64,000 nt of DNA from assembly GCA_030248065.1 (NCBI GenBank), contig JASAMV010004987.1:1-64000 (forward strand). Direction: 5' to 3'. Source of the stretch: Rhynchonema sp. JSB1_4. Lineage: Eukaryota > Nematoda > Chromadorea > Monhysterida > Xyalidae. The first letter of the stretch is position 1; every line of letters starts with the position of its first letter. The notes under the pieces are model-generated. The model saw nothing but the letters and a program-made list of their open reading frames with translations, was not told the origin of the DNA and did no database searches. The translations under genes and the position numbers were made by a program. This document shows, one piece after another, positions 10,791 to 21,639 of the stretch.

Positions 10791-13700
10791 TCACCTTTTC
10801 TTGATATCCTCCTTCAGTTGTATTTCGTGCGGTGTCAGCCCGTTTTGTGCCACTTCCAGGTTCTGTCTCAATCGCTGCACACTGTTGGCACCGACCAGGC
10901 ACGTGTCCGTGTCTGGGTAGTCAAGTCCGTGATGCACTGACAGACGCTCAATGCTGACGTTTTGCGTCTGTAAAGTTGATTCACAGCTGTGGAAGGGTGA
11001 CTAAGAACATAAACCGTGGTTCCTAAGGTCATCACCTCATCATGGCTCATGAGTGTATCACACTGAGTCAGGGACAGGTGACCCTGCCCAAAAAAACCAC
11101 CGTCTTGAATTTTTTCTCCATTTGCAATCCAATGACAAACAAAAGACTCCCAGAGGTAAATAAGCCAAAAATACAGGCTATGAGTTTCATCATTATTCAC
11201 CAGCACCCAAGAACCTGTTGCAATTCTAATGAAATCTGACAATTTTTGACACCGCGGTAACTTCAAAAACCATACTGGGTAATGTAAATGCATACGTATA
11301 CATAGCTTTGTAGTACGTTCTGAGGTCAAACAATTATTTGCTCAGCCAATCACCGACCTTGCACCATTCCACCGCCTGTGCACACGTCGTTTTGAGTGTC
11401 GTGTCTGCCGGATGCCACGTTTGTGGACCTTGTGCGGTGAGAAGACCCATGCCGGTCGGCGCTGCGTTGATTATGCCAATGTTTCGGCTCTGCATAATTA
11501 GGGCTGTTGTAAGCCAGGTGTAGTGTCGCAAAATTATCATTATTTGGTTATGAAACATCAGCAGCATCACACATTTATTGCCGTCTCACACTAAGTTTCA
11601 TTCTCTTATCCCAGAACATGATACGGTAAGTCATGATACGATAAATATAAGGCGATAACCCAGTATAACTACTGTGTATTGGTCGCACAATGACCATATA
11701 AGAATTCATCAAAATCAATCCTGATTTTCACGTTCAGTCACTCTTAACCACTGTGCTATTTGCGATTCTCACAAAACATTTTCAGCTGAAAATAATCTAG
11801 CAGATCAACCACGTTGCCGCAGGTCTGAAACATTCTCTTTACTACATGCTTTGTGTGCGATCACGCAACGCAACGTCATTGCCCCGTCACTTTCCCTCTT
11901 TACGATTCAGGAAAAAAACTTGACCAATTCTTATAAAGTCATTGTGCGACCAATACACAGTCTCTCCGCATGAGTGTTCAGCGAATAGCATTCGTTGGTC
12001 ACCCACATTTCCATTATTTATCGGCACGGAATGCTGTTTGTCAGGACTACACGCACGCACATTCCAAGCACTTAACCTGTTTGCACTTGCGTATTCACGC
12101 GGCTCTGCGTGAGAGCATAGAGCCACAACCTGTGAATCCACACGGAACAAGCACGGCCACTCATCGCATTAAACTTGCGTGATGGGCATTGTGGATGCAG
12201 CCAACTTCGCGCGATGGACTCTAGGTCCGGGTCGACCTGCTGGTGCCTACCTGACAATAATTTTATGAGCAGAATGATCCTCTTGGTCTCGTTGCCCACA
12301 GACGACAGACATTAGCAGAAGGACAAGACAGGAAAGAACTTCAGTTCGAGATCTACTGTGATCTTTCATGATCTCTTGCCACATTGCCTACGGGCGTTTG
12401 CATTCACCTGGCACTGGAGGTGCAAAACTACAAATACAAAATCTACAAGCTTGTCCGTCCGGAAGTGACTTGCTGTCACAGCATGTCTCTATCCGGTTTC
12501 AAAACATTGACAGCTCCTTAGCAGAAATTTTGTCTCGAATCCGTTAATGTACACAGTGGGCTTCAAGAAACAACGAGTGGGTTATCCCCTGAACCATCTA
12601 TGACGCACACACGCTGCATGGAGCACCATGACGCCGTACCCAAAGTCACGTGTTTCATCACAATGCCCTAGGCACGCATGTGCGTATCAATATCACATGG
12701 TTCTTGCTGATAGCAGCCCGGGCAATTAGGAATCGATCTGGTAGGTAATCCGTTCATGCGCGAACTCGGCTGTTTTTTTTTCAACGTGTTGTCATGCCGA
12801 AAAACACGAGACACTTTTATCCTGAGTCATTTTTGTTGTGATGTTATAGTTTATCTTCACCATCACACCTCATATTGCTATTATTCTGCGCACAACTACA
12901 GTTAGCTGGTTTTTGCCCGTGTCCAACCAAGATACACGCTTTAAAAGATAATAAAAAAGTATCATATGTCAGTTGTCAGCCAGAACTGGGTACACTTTGC
13001 TGCGCTTCAACAGTATTCATGTGTAAACACAAACTCGTATTGTTTATAGAAAAATAGCTCCACTGAAAACATGCCGTCGGTCAACCGTAGGCACATTGTG
13101 ATAAAGCAAGTGGGATATTTTTCTCAACATGTATTGACTACATTACCTTGAAAAAGTCGGCATAGGCGCGCAGACTATCATCAAAGAGCGTCGCCCGACT
13201 GTACGTTAAAATCGTATCAATTTTGATTCGGCTCTTTTCAGCAATTTCCCTGCAACAAAACGCAAATGCTACATACGCATATATACAGATTCAACTGAAA
13301 CACTTACAGTACGGTGTAGACACCTACATACCATATGAGACCTCATTAATTTAAAATGGCACACGCCAATCCAAGTGTCTGTGGTTCCGGAATCAAAAAT
13401 GTTTTTCAAAATTACCTCTAAAACCGTTGTTAACACCCTAACCCGCCGTCAATACGGTCGGCTGGGAAGTACTTCCTGATTCCTTCGCCGACAAAAAACC
13501 ATTGGAATGCGGAGGAAATTTGTGTATTTATGACTTTTGTCTAAGAAACCGATCGCACTGTCTTGAAGGATTAAGTTCCGCAGTCTTACCTACTGTGACC
13601 CAATCAATTATTCTTGTAAGCACACTGTATGCAATGCAACTCACACAAGTGCCTGCAGTGGATAGCCAGTGATGCCAATGTGTTTGATCTTGCCACTCGC

Positions 13701-15649
13701 TTTTGCCCTTTCCAACGCAGGCAACGTTTCATTCAAAATTATCTCCGGAGTCGATGCGAACTCGAGATCGTGCACCTTTGTGACAAATGTGCATTAAATT
13801 ATACAGATTCTAAGGACGGTTATGTTTTTGGTTTGAGTTTCCGCTCTGCGATACCGAAGCTCGGGGCTGCCCCGATGGTATGTCCCAGTGCTGTTCCGCC
13901 GGCAGAAAAGTGTGTACCAACATAAGATGCAAAGAATGCATGCTCAGGCATCTCATTGGAGTTATGGGTCAAGCTGTTGTGGAGCAAAGCTGTAATATAA
14001 CAGCTGCGCCCGCCCACGTCTGAATCGGGTCTCATTTTGAAACTTTGACCTTGACATTCTTTCCACCTTTTACCTGACACAAATCCAGATAGTCGACTCC
14101 CAGTCGATGCAAACTTTCATCGATCGATTGCAAAGTACGCTCGGCGCTAAAGTCGAACATTTTCTCAGTGGCCAGCTCATACCGTCCCACCTTGGTCCCA
14201 ATGTAGAAACTGTGACGTGGCACGTTGCGTAGCGCCTACATAGATACGACATGCGGCATTACAGTGATGTCGTCAAATGACCGCGTCAAATCTTTTCATC
14301 AAATCGCATGTATTATTTCTCGCGATCATTTGGGTTTCATGTATCATTGCTTGATTTGATGAAAAGATTTGACCTGAAACGTCAGGACAGCCACTGAGTC
14401 GAATGGTTTCTGGAAGCCATATGTGGTGGCTCTCTCCGGTATTTTGTTTAGTGTCAGAAATCAATCTTTCACATTAGCTTGGTATTGATATATAGCTGTA
14501 CCGCTATAACATACTTTACGGTTTGGTTTACCTGCTACATCAAGTAACCAGATCCCGTAAACATAGGAACTTTTTTGCCCCCAGGTTCGATTTCCCGGAT
14601 TTCCCTTTGGGTGTCAATTCAACAATATTATTGTAATACGATCTTGATACACTTTTTCCATTCATTCGATGTTAGCAGCGTGAGAAATACAACGACTTCT
14701 TTAGCAGCGTGAGAAATACAACGACTTCTGCAGCTTGATCCCTTGATCACATATAACCTGCTGTCTCGGAGCCCGTTTTTCACTATTCACATGACACAAT
14801 TTAGTCACTGCGTGCACCAAACTATTGTCTGATTAGTTGCCCGCGGTGACGAACTCACATTTCCAATAACGCTTTCCGACCTGCCCTGACCATACCAGGG
14901 CGCGGTGTCAATGTAGCAGATGCCATGTCTGAGTGCCGTCAGCACGATGTCTTCTGGTAGTTGCGCACATCCGTCGTATATGCCGCCGATCGGACCGCCC
15001 CCTGCACAAAATTAGACCGTGAACACTTTTGAACATCCTGACCACTCGGATGGGATCAACCGAGCTTTGACGAATTGTACCACGGAATCCCCCCTGCTTG
15101 ATATTTGGGTGCACGGCACCCAGAGCTATAACTTTCTTGTTGGCTTTTGATATATCTTGGGCACTGCTATAATTCTGACACTAGCCGGTGGGCGTAATTA
15201 TTGAAGCCGTTTCTTATCCGAAAAGTATCGGGTCTATTATCAGTAAGTTGACTGTATGTACATATATAAAAATGTAAATAGACAGACATAAGAATTTCAA
15301 ACACGAAAGTGTAATCAATTTAATGTGGTTCTCATATACCTAAACCAAGGATGATCTCACGGAAGCAGAGCTCAAAAAGTATGAGTCACTTCCTTCATCG
15401 TAGAAGGCAAAACGAAGTATTTTTCTTCATTGTCTAGATAATAAATAATATGACAAATTTTTCACGATACCACCGGGCGCTAAGAGGACCCATAGAACTC
15501 ACGCATCACAACGGTAAAGCCGGTAATACCCAACCCAACCCACCGAGACTAAGTTTTGTCGTTAAAATGTCGGTGTGCCCCAGGCGCTTGTATTTTGTTC
15601 CTTTCAAGCTGGCGCGGTCATGAAACCCATCCACATAGAGCTGGTCCAT
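10791..15649 (-). CDS. Aldo-keto reductase, L-galactose dehydrogenase type
   Basis: Seven exons close perfectly in phase: 15649-15535, 15001-14859, 14235-14074, 13775-13645, 13249-13147, 11489-11358 and 10967-10791, giving 320 residues, the family's usual length. The start MDQLYVDGF leads into KYKRLGHTDILTTKLSLGG, the first strand of the TIM barrel. The catalytic tetrad is present: Asp and Tyr in DTAPWYGQGRSE, Lys in IGTKVGRYE, His in QVHDLEF. Later blocks IGITGYPLQAL, IINAAPTGMGLL and LVGANSVQRLRQNL match the L-galactose dehydrogenase-like branch. These are cytosolic NAD(P)H-dependent oxidoreductases acting on sugar lactols or aldehydes; the animal substrate is not inferable here. The usual helix before the final NADP-binding block is short and diverged (ERLSVHHGLDYPD). 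Introns carry MITEs and a 29-bp tandem duplication. Confidence 0.93.
11677..11955. mobile_element. MITE, TATTGGTCGCACAATG family, copy 1
   Basis: The ends are TATTGGTCGCACAATGACCA and its inverse TCATTGTGCGACCAATA. Inner blocks (ACTCTTAACCACTG, ACAAAACATTTT, CCACGTTGCCGCAGGTCTGAAACATT) are shared with the copy at 17569-17856 in the same order. It lies in an aldo-keto reductase intron. The outer TA may be the target duplication. Confidence 0.75.
14272..14374. repeat. MITE-like palindrome, TCAAATC family, copy 2
   Basis: GTCAAATCTTTTCATCAAAT on the left is mirrored by ATTTGATGAAAAGATTTGAC on the right, around the core shared with the copy at 9612. It lies in the aldo-keto reductase intron just upstream (in gene direction) of exon 3. 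Confidence 0.65.
14672..14729. repeat. Tandem duplication of a 29-bp unit
   Basis: The unit beginning TTAGCAGCGTGAGAAATACA occurs twice head to tail with no differences. It sits in an aldo-keto reductase intron, so it is a recent, probably neutral duplication. Confidence 0.85.
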
Positions 15650-16561
15650 TTTGACAATATTGTGTCAACCTGAAATAAGATATTTGTGAGGTTCTTGTGT
15701 CTTTTTGGCAGATCTTTCACAGCGCTGGTCATACTCTCTCGCAAATGTAGTGTTATTCTTTAACACGCATAATGTGTTACATGTGAATGCAACAATAATG
15801 TGTTCGGCAAGTTTTATTCACTTATTTTGTTCTTTAGATGAATTTATTTTCCTCTTTTTACCAGCTTTTTGGCTCTTCCAATGTTTTAGCACCCTGTTTT
15901 ATGTCCGTGTTAGCCGATTACTGGTTTCTCGACAATTTGCAAAGACCGGTGTTCGACTGTAATTCGTTTTCTGACTCATTTATGCGGCTCGATCCCTGGT
16001 CTCGACATGTGAACGGATGCTCAAATCGATCGATTCGATTCTGTGCTGTGTTCCACTTTTTGCTGAATGCGTGCCGTGTCATCTGCACTGAAGGTGGACA
16101 AGCGAAATGCGTCGCGACAACGTTTGTTCGAATACAGCAATGGATTCGAAAGAAATAGGACAACGTACGTTGTCAAGCGATTTTTCTCCATTCACTATGG
16201 TTGAAGAAAGTGGTTGTGTTGGACGGAACAACGCAAGCAACTACTTTCATATCTTTATCTCAGACCACATCAATCTTATCACCATCGCCATCCTATACCA
16301 ATGTCTTCTGCAGGTGGTCGGAACCAACGTTAGCGCGCAAGAGCCATGCAGCTCTGTTGTTGTCAATTTTCAGGTGTGTAGCACACTGGGCAAAGGCTAC
16401 CTAATATACAGTAGTTTCGACATTGACGTCATCTTGAATGAGAACAATATCAATATCACGGCCTTTGCGAGACGGCAGCAGCGTGAACGAAGCCGTGGAA
16501 GAAGCCAAGAAGAACAAGGCGCTGACATAGCCTGTTTCTTATGCTGCTGTTGTACTGTACG
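15650..16561. other. Upstream of the aldo-keto reductase gene, no gene recognised
   Basis: A plus-strand open frame of 195 codons starts at 16107 but ends inside the MITE at 16562 and shows no domain, so it is not called. No clear promoter element was seen. Confidence 0.4.
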
Positions 16562-16893
16562 TATAGTCCGTCCACCAGCTCATGGCACTTTGTGTTGCTG
16601 CTGGCTGGTTTGTTCCCTTCCTCCACGTTCTAATGAAAGAGAAATTGAGTTTCCAAAAAAAATTATTTTTGTTCCTAAATTGCTGTTTTTATGAGATTGA
16701 CGTGTTTTATCGATTTTAATTTAATTTAATTTTAAATTTGATCGAATTCAATCGTTTTCGACACATTTTCTTATTTTTTAAGTTTTTTTTGCAAAATCGC
16801 TCACGCTCAATTTCTCTTTCATTAGAACGTGGAGGAAGGGAAAAAACCGGCTAGCAGCAACACAAAGTGCCATGAGCTGGTGGACGGACTATA
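16562..16893. mobile_element. MITE, TATAGTCCGTCCACC family, copy 1
   Basis: Both ends carry TATAGTCCGTCCACCAGCTC followed by CATGGCACTTTGTG, CTTCCTCCACGTTCTAATGA and AAGAGAAATTGAG, giving terminal inverted repeats of about 85-90 bp around an AT-rich middle. TA flanks both ends. The copy at 32428-32759 is the same element in the opposite orientation. There is no coding capacity; a TA-targeting Tc1/mariner-like transposase in trans is the likely mover. Confidence 0.85.
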
Positions 16894-17568
16894 CTTCTTT
16901 CCACGTTTTCATGATGGATTATGCTCCGTCTTAGCGCGATCAGTCGGTTTGCCCAAGAACCTATGAATGACGCCCACGTCTGTTGATATGTACGTTTCAG
17001 GCTTGATTGACCTGTAACGTTCATGTGGTCGTGATCGTTAGTTTCAGGTTTCCCTCTGCTGTGCTCAAGTTTGTTGCTGCTCAGTTTCCATCATCATTGA
17101 TTGCTTTCTGCGTGATTATGTCGTTTAGATCCATTTATCGATGTGGTACTGTTGTAATAAGATTTTTCTCTGTCTTTCGGAGTTCTGATGTTCCTTTTGT
17201 CGTTTCGCAGTGTGTTGAGTCTGCGCTGTTTAAAATGAAACAAAGCAAAATGTTTCGCTATTAGCATTTTTGGAGCACGCGAAGGCAGGGACTGCAGCTC
17301 ATACGTTGGCGAAGCTAACACTAGAGTGATAATGTGCAACGTCAACACAAAGAATTGTTTTTAACGTCTAATAATCTTTAATTTTATTAATGTTTGTGTG
17401 TAGATGTGTTAACAAATTTTAACATTCTGTGTTTTTGTTAAAAACTAAAATCGATTTGCGAGAGAGTATGTACCGTATGTTATTTTATGTATAGTATAGT
17501 ATGACACTTGGCCAGCTTCTTATCGGTGTTGTCGCCTACTATCAACTTTGCAAGCAGTATACGGTTGG

Positions 17569-17856
17569 TATTGGTCGCACAATGCCCATATGAGAATCCA
17601 TCGAAAACCACCTTGATTTTCAGAATTTCAAAGATGAGCCACGCTTAACCACTGCGCTATTTGTATTTCTTACAAAACATTTTGATCTGAAAATAAACCA
17701 GCCAGTCCACCACGTTTTTAATCTCTGAAACATTTCGCTTTCTGCATACTTTATGTGTGATTACACGTTGGCGCGCAATGTCAATTTGAATTTTCTGCCT
17801 TGTCAATTCAGGAAAAATTTTGGATGGATTCTCATATAGTCATTGTGCGACCAATA
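17569..17856. mobile_element. MITE, TATTGGTCGCACAATG family, copy 2
   Basis: It starts TATTGGTCGCACAATGCCCA and ends with the inverse, ATTGTGCGACCAATA. Its interior is collinear with the copy at 11677. Its right end abuts, with a shared TA, the next element at 17857, so the two inserted side by side. Confidence 0.75.
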
Positions 17857-18310
17857 TAGTAGATTTCTTAATTCACTGCCGTGCAGTCAAATACACCCCA
17901 CAGCTAATGTCCCCGTCAAAACCCGAACGCTAACTACGCGCAGTTCTGAAACATTGCGCACAACTGTTTGGCTGGCTGGTAAGCTGCGAGCGTGTCTCTG
18001 CCCGAATGTTTCACAAGTCGATTTCGGGTTTGTGGGTGGTATATTGTATGTTCGAAACGGTGTAAACATCAGTTGGGCGTGAAGGTCGGTGTTATGTAAG
18101 CTCGGTCAAGCTCGGTGTGAACATGAAACATTCCACGTTAACAGCAGGCAATGTTTCATGTTTACTTCGAGCTTACACCGACCGAGCTTGCGCCGACCTC
18201 TACGCCCAACTGACGTCTACATGGTTTCGTTTCGAAAGTTCCACCCCGTATCTGGGCATTAACTATGATTGTACCGCCACTGCACGGCAGCGATTTGGGA
18301 AATTTACTAT
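17857..18310. mobile_element. MITE, TATAGTAAATTTC family, interrupted by a nested MITE
   Basis: The outer ends read TATAGTAGATTTC and GAAATTTACTAT, followed inward by CTGCCGTGCAG and its inverse. Internal blocks (AAACCCGAACGCTAA, CTGAAACATTGCGC, TTTGGCTGGCTGG) match the uninterrupted copy at 31692-31936. In that copy TTCGGGTTT is followed at once by AGAACGTGACATTAACTATG; here about 230 bp of another element separates the two halves. Confidence 0.8.
18030..18257. mobile_element. Nested MITE, TTCGAAACGGTGTA family, copy 1
   Basis: TTCGAAACGGTGTAAACATC with CAGTTGGGCG on the left is mirrored on the right (CGCCCAACTGACGTCTACAT, then TTTCGAAA). Further in, AAGCTCGGT and GAAACATTCCACGTTAACAG form a second inverted level. 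The same element, less diverged in its arms, lies at 24527-24755. Here it splits the host element at 17857-18310. Exact ends are uncertain by about 10 bp. Confidence 0.75.
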
Positions 18311-18537
18311 GGAAGGTTATCAGCTCTTGCATCTACCAGTGGCGGAACCAGCTTTTGGTCAAGGGAGGGACCAAATCCAAAAAGTCATTTTTATCTAGTG
18401 CTTGTTCCATTTTTTTGAAAAGTCATTGTTATCTTGTGATTGTTTCGATTTTCGTGCTTTTCACACCAAAATGCGAGCGCGCCAAATGTTGGCATTTTTC
18501 AGCGCGCGAAAGCCAAATTTCTTTTTCCTTCTTCCTT

Positions 18538-18818
18538 TAGGGCTCCACCAGATAGACCCGAAACCAGAAACATAAATTTTTTCCATGTCCATGTTTCGGG
18601 TTTTGAAAAAAAACCCGAAACCCGAAACACGAAGCATGATAATAGAAAATGTTTCGGTCTTTCCACTTGTAGCTGACGCGAACAATTTATACAGTCAGTC
18701 GAAACATTTTCGTTTATCATGCTTTGTGTTTCGGGTTTCGGGTTTTTTTTCAAAACCCGAAACATGGACATAGCAAAAATTTATGTTTCGGGTTTCGGGT
18801 CTATATGGTAGAGCCCCA
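18538..18818. mobile_element. Palindromic element with GGGCTCCACCA ends and CCCGAAAC repeats
   Basis: GGGCTCCACCAGATAGACCC at the left is mirrored as GGGTCTATATGGTAGAGCCC at the right. The arms of about 120 bp contain repeated CCCGAAACxC and a GAAGCATGATAATAGAAAAT / inverted block near the centre. It is a long near-perfect palindrome with no coding capacity. Confidence 0.75.
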
Positions 18819-19693
18819 ACAGTGCCCCCTGGGGCATAGCACCCTGTGCCCACTCTGGATCCACGCTTGATCGGCGATGGACGCTTGTGACTCTGCGTTT
18901 GCACACACTTTTAGGAGGTGCTCCAGCCAGAGGTTGGCATGCAGGTTGCGAAAAAAACGATTGTTGTCATTTTATAATATCTGGTGTCACGCTCGATCCG
19001 TGAAGCATGGAACATGTTCTTGTTTTCCATGAAAGCGCGTTCTTAGTGTGTGGAGCGTGTCCAGTTTTTTCCTCCCATTCTCCACTTCATCTACAGTATT
19101 TATTGTGCTTTTCAATACAATATTTTCTTGTCGCTACTGTGAAAATTGCAAATGTAATGCAACATATAAGTAGTCGACTCTGCTCGACGTATGTGCATAT
19201 GCTATGTATATGTCAGCTGCAAGGTTATACAGCTTGGTTGATGCAGTGAACCACCGATATCAAGTTGCGTCGCTTTAAACAAAATGCACAATGCACAAAT
19301 GCACAAAATACACACCGCGTTCCGTCGTTTGTAAACGGAAGTGCCACTTGCACGACCAAACTGAGGTCAAGCGCTTTTTTCCTCACCGCAGTTGCGTGCG
19401 GCTGCTGACAAGCGATGACATCCTAGTGCACATGAACAAAGTGCTGAGTCGCGGAGATGCCAATAAAATTTGCATTTCGGCGTGAGTCGTCAGACAAGAT
19501 CGTGTGCAGTATAACAGGGGTTTCGTTCACACGCATGAGTGCACTAATGCGGACTGCGGCGCATTAGTGATGATCATGTGTGTGGGAGTCTAGCAGCCCG
19601 AGTGGACCGCGGTACCTGGGACCGCAGTGACTTCCAGGCACCCCTGGTCCACTCCAAAATTCTGTGGCTGCCAAACACCGACACGAATGTAAT
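18819..19693. other. No gene recognised
   Basis: A plus-strand frame near 19291-19485 (64 codons, four cysteines) has a protein-like composition but no flanking exons or family match. It is left uncalled. Confidence 0.3.
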
Positions 19694-19829
19694 GGCCTAA
19701 CTATACTTCGTTCTCTCAGAGAACAAAGAACAAATTCTCGCGCGCTGATTGGTCCACGTATGTTCAACAGCCAATCTGCGCGCGAGAATTTGTTCTTTGT
19801 TCTCTGAGAGAACGAAGTATAGTTAGGCC
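19694..19829. mobile_element. 136-bp near-perfect hairpin MITE, GGCCTAACTATAC family, copy 1
   Basis: GGCCTAACTATACTTCGTTC, then TCTCAGAGAACAAAGAACAA and ATTCTCGCGCGC form an arm of about 55 bp mirrored almost perfectly on the right, leaving a short loop around CCACGTATG. The second copy at 24767-24902 has exactly the same length. Flanks differ, so it is mobile. The target duplication is not clear. Confidence 0.85.
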
Positions 19830-21639
19830 TTTAGATCACCCACGAATACAAGGTTTTTTGTTCGCGGTTGGCCAACGCGAGACCGCGATGAGACCAAAGC
19901 TCTTAACAGATCCAATGGCATGTTGACGCTCTTTGACGATGGCATACAGAAACACAAAACAGGCTTGTTTGCGCACAAAACGTTCTCAGATTATGAGTGG
20001 CTGTGGCTTATGAATATAGATTCGTTAGTTCGTCTCATGATTTTGTCAGTGCTTTGGAGGAGCAAGTACAGTGGAGCGCACACAGTTCGTACTTGATAGA
20101 CTCGCTTTTTTAAATATCCCACACACATGCTTTGTTCGTAACGACCGAATTGTCCTCAATTGAAAACTAATTCCCTCAGCTCCGTCTACAGTATAATATG
20201 CTAAGACAGATTAGACTCACATCAATCTTAGCGCAACTCTGACGTTTTTCACTTTGATCTGGAATCAGAACCGTATACGTGGCGTGGTTGTAACCCTTGC
20301 ACGTGCTGCGCTTGTTTGGCTGGTAGTCTGTCTAGTTTTGGTTCGTCTTGTCTCTGACTACACATACTGGCTATCGAGAGATATTGTTTCGTAAGACTAC
20401 GCCAATACGAGCCCGATTTCGAAGGTGGCAGACTAGTGAAACATATTCATACGTGGCTGCTGGTTTGGGAAATGTTGCACGTTGTAGAATACAAAGCGGG
20501 GCATGAGGATTTCCTCTTTCTATTCGTTTTGCAAGCACCTCGTTTCCGAAATCGGGCTCCTGTCGGCGTAGTTTGCCTCACATGTAACCACGGTAAGTTG
20601 CCAATCCTATTAATTTGATGTGGTAATACATACCTATACCTTTCACTCGGTGATAAAAACGCGCGAAAAGGTTGTAATTTCCTTTGGGTCATTGGGACTT
20701 TGAATATGCTCTGCTTACAGTTAGTATTATATCTCGTGTTCGCGCGTATACATTGCAATGCATGCCACGTCCTTGACTGGATTTCTAGGTATAGTAAAGT
20801 ACCATGTTGATCTGGATCCAGCGTTTCCTGTGCCATCAAACTCCCGGATGCTCTTTGAACAATAATGAGAAAGCAATTACTGCAGCCTAGTTTTTAAGCA
20901 TTAGCCTTGCAGGTTCTGGGTACATCTACAGCTTATCGTCAGTTATCACCAGTACCATGCCACATTATGTAGTGCGTTTGTGCAGAGAGAAAAATCTGTT
21001 TGTTATAAATTGGTGCATAAGCTGTGGCAAGCGCCAGGGGTCGGTACCAATGTGATACGTATGTACGGTATCGTATGCTATTTTTCTTGTATCGTTGTTT
21101 TATAGCGTTAAATTCAAAACGAACCAGATTGGTTTCTTCACCGTTTCGCATTTTTGGTTCATCTGATAGATCTTATTTTCTTACGTTGTATGCAATCAAT
21201 CAGTTCTTCAATGTTCACGTTCAGTACCGCGCTTTGTTGTTCGGGATCGGGGCATTTATTATGCATGATGGCAGCCTCTACCAGGCGCCATAAATCACAA
21301 ACAATGCCTTACCACGGCAGCAATTGTCGCAAGTCACCAACTCATGACGCAATAACAGACGTAGCTGGTATACTAAACCGAGAGCAGCGGCTAAATTTAG
21401 ATCTTGTAGGTATACAACGGTAGTTGAAGTTAACCTCTCACCCATTAATACGGAAGGAGGTATAATGAACACACGCATACCCGCATAGGCATGGTCAGGT
21501 TACCGCATTGTCTATTTTCACGCAAATCACGGGTGGCGAACGTCAGCGCCGCGCGCCGGTTTAGCGCTTTGTTCACTGCTTGAAAAATTGATTTTCTTGT
21601 GTCGAGTGGATAAGCGCACGTCTGGCCCATTCGGTTGCG
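19830..21639. other. No gene recognised
   Basis: Several 60-130 codon frames occur on both strands with no domain or splice context. Nothing further is supported. Confidence 0.3.

Noticed and set aside
16107..16694. 195-codon plus-strand frame with a faint HSP70-like SFDIDV...NINITAF stretch
   Set aside because: The similarity is too short, the frame has no other HSP70 block and it runs into a MITE.
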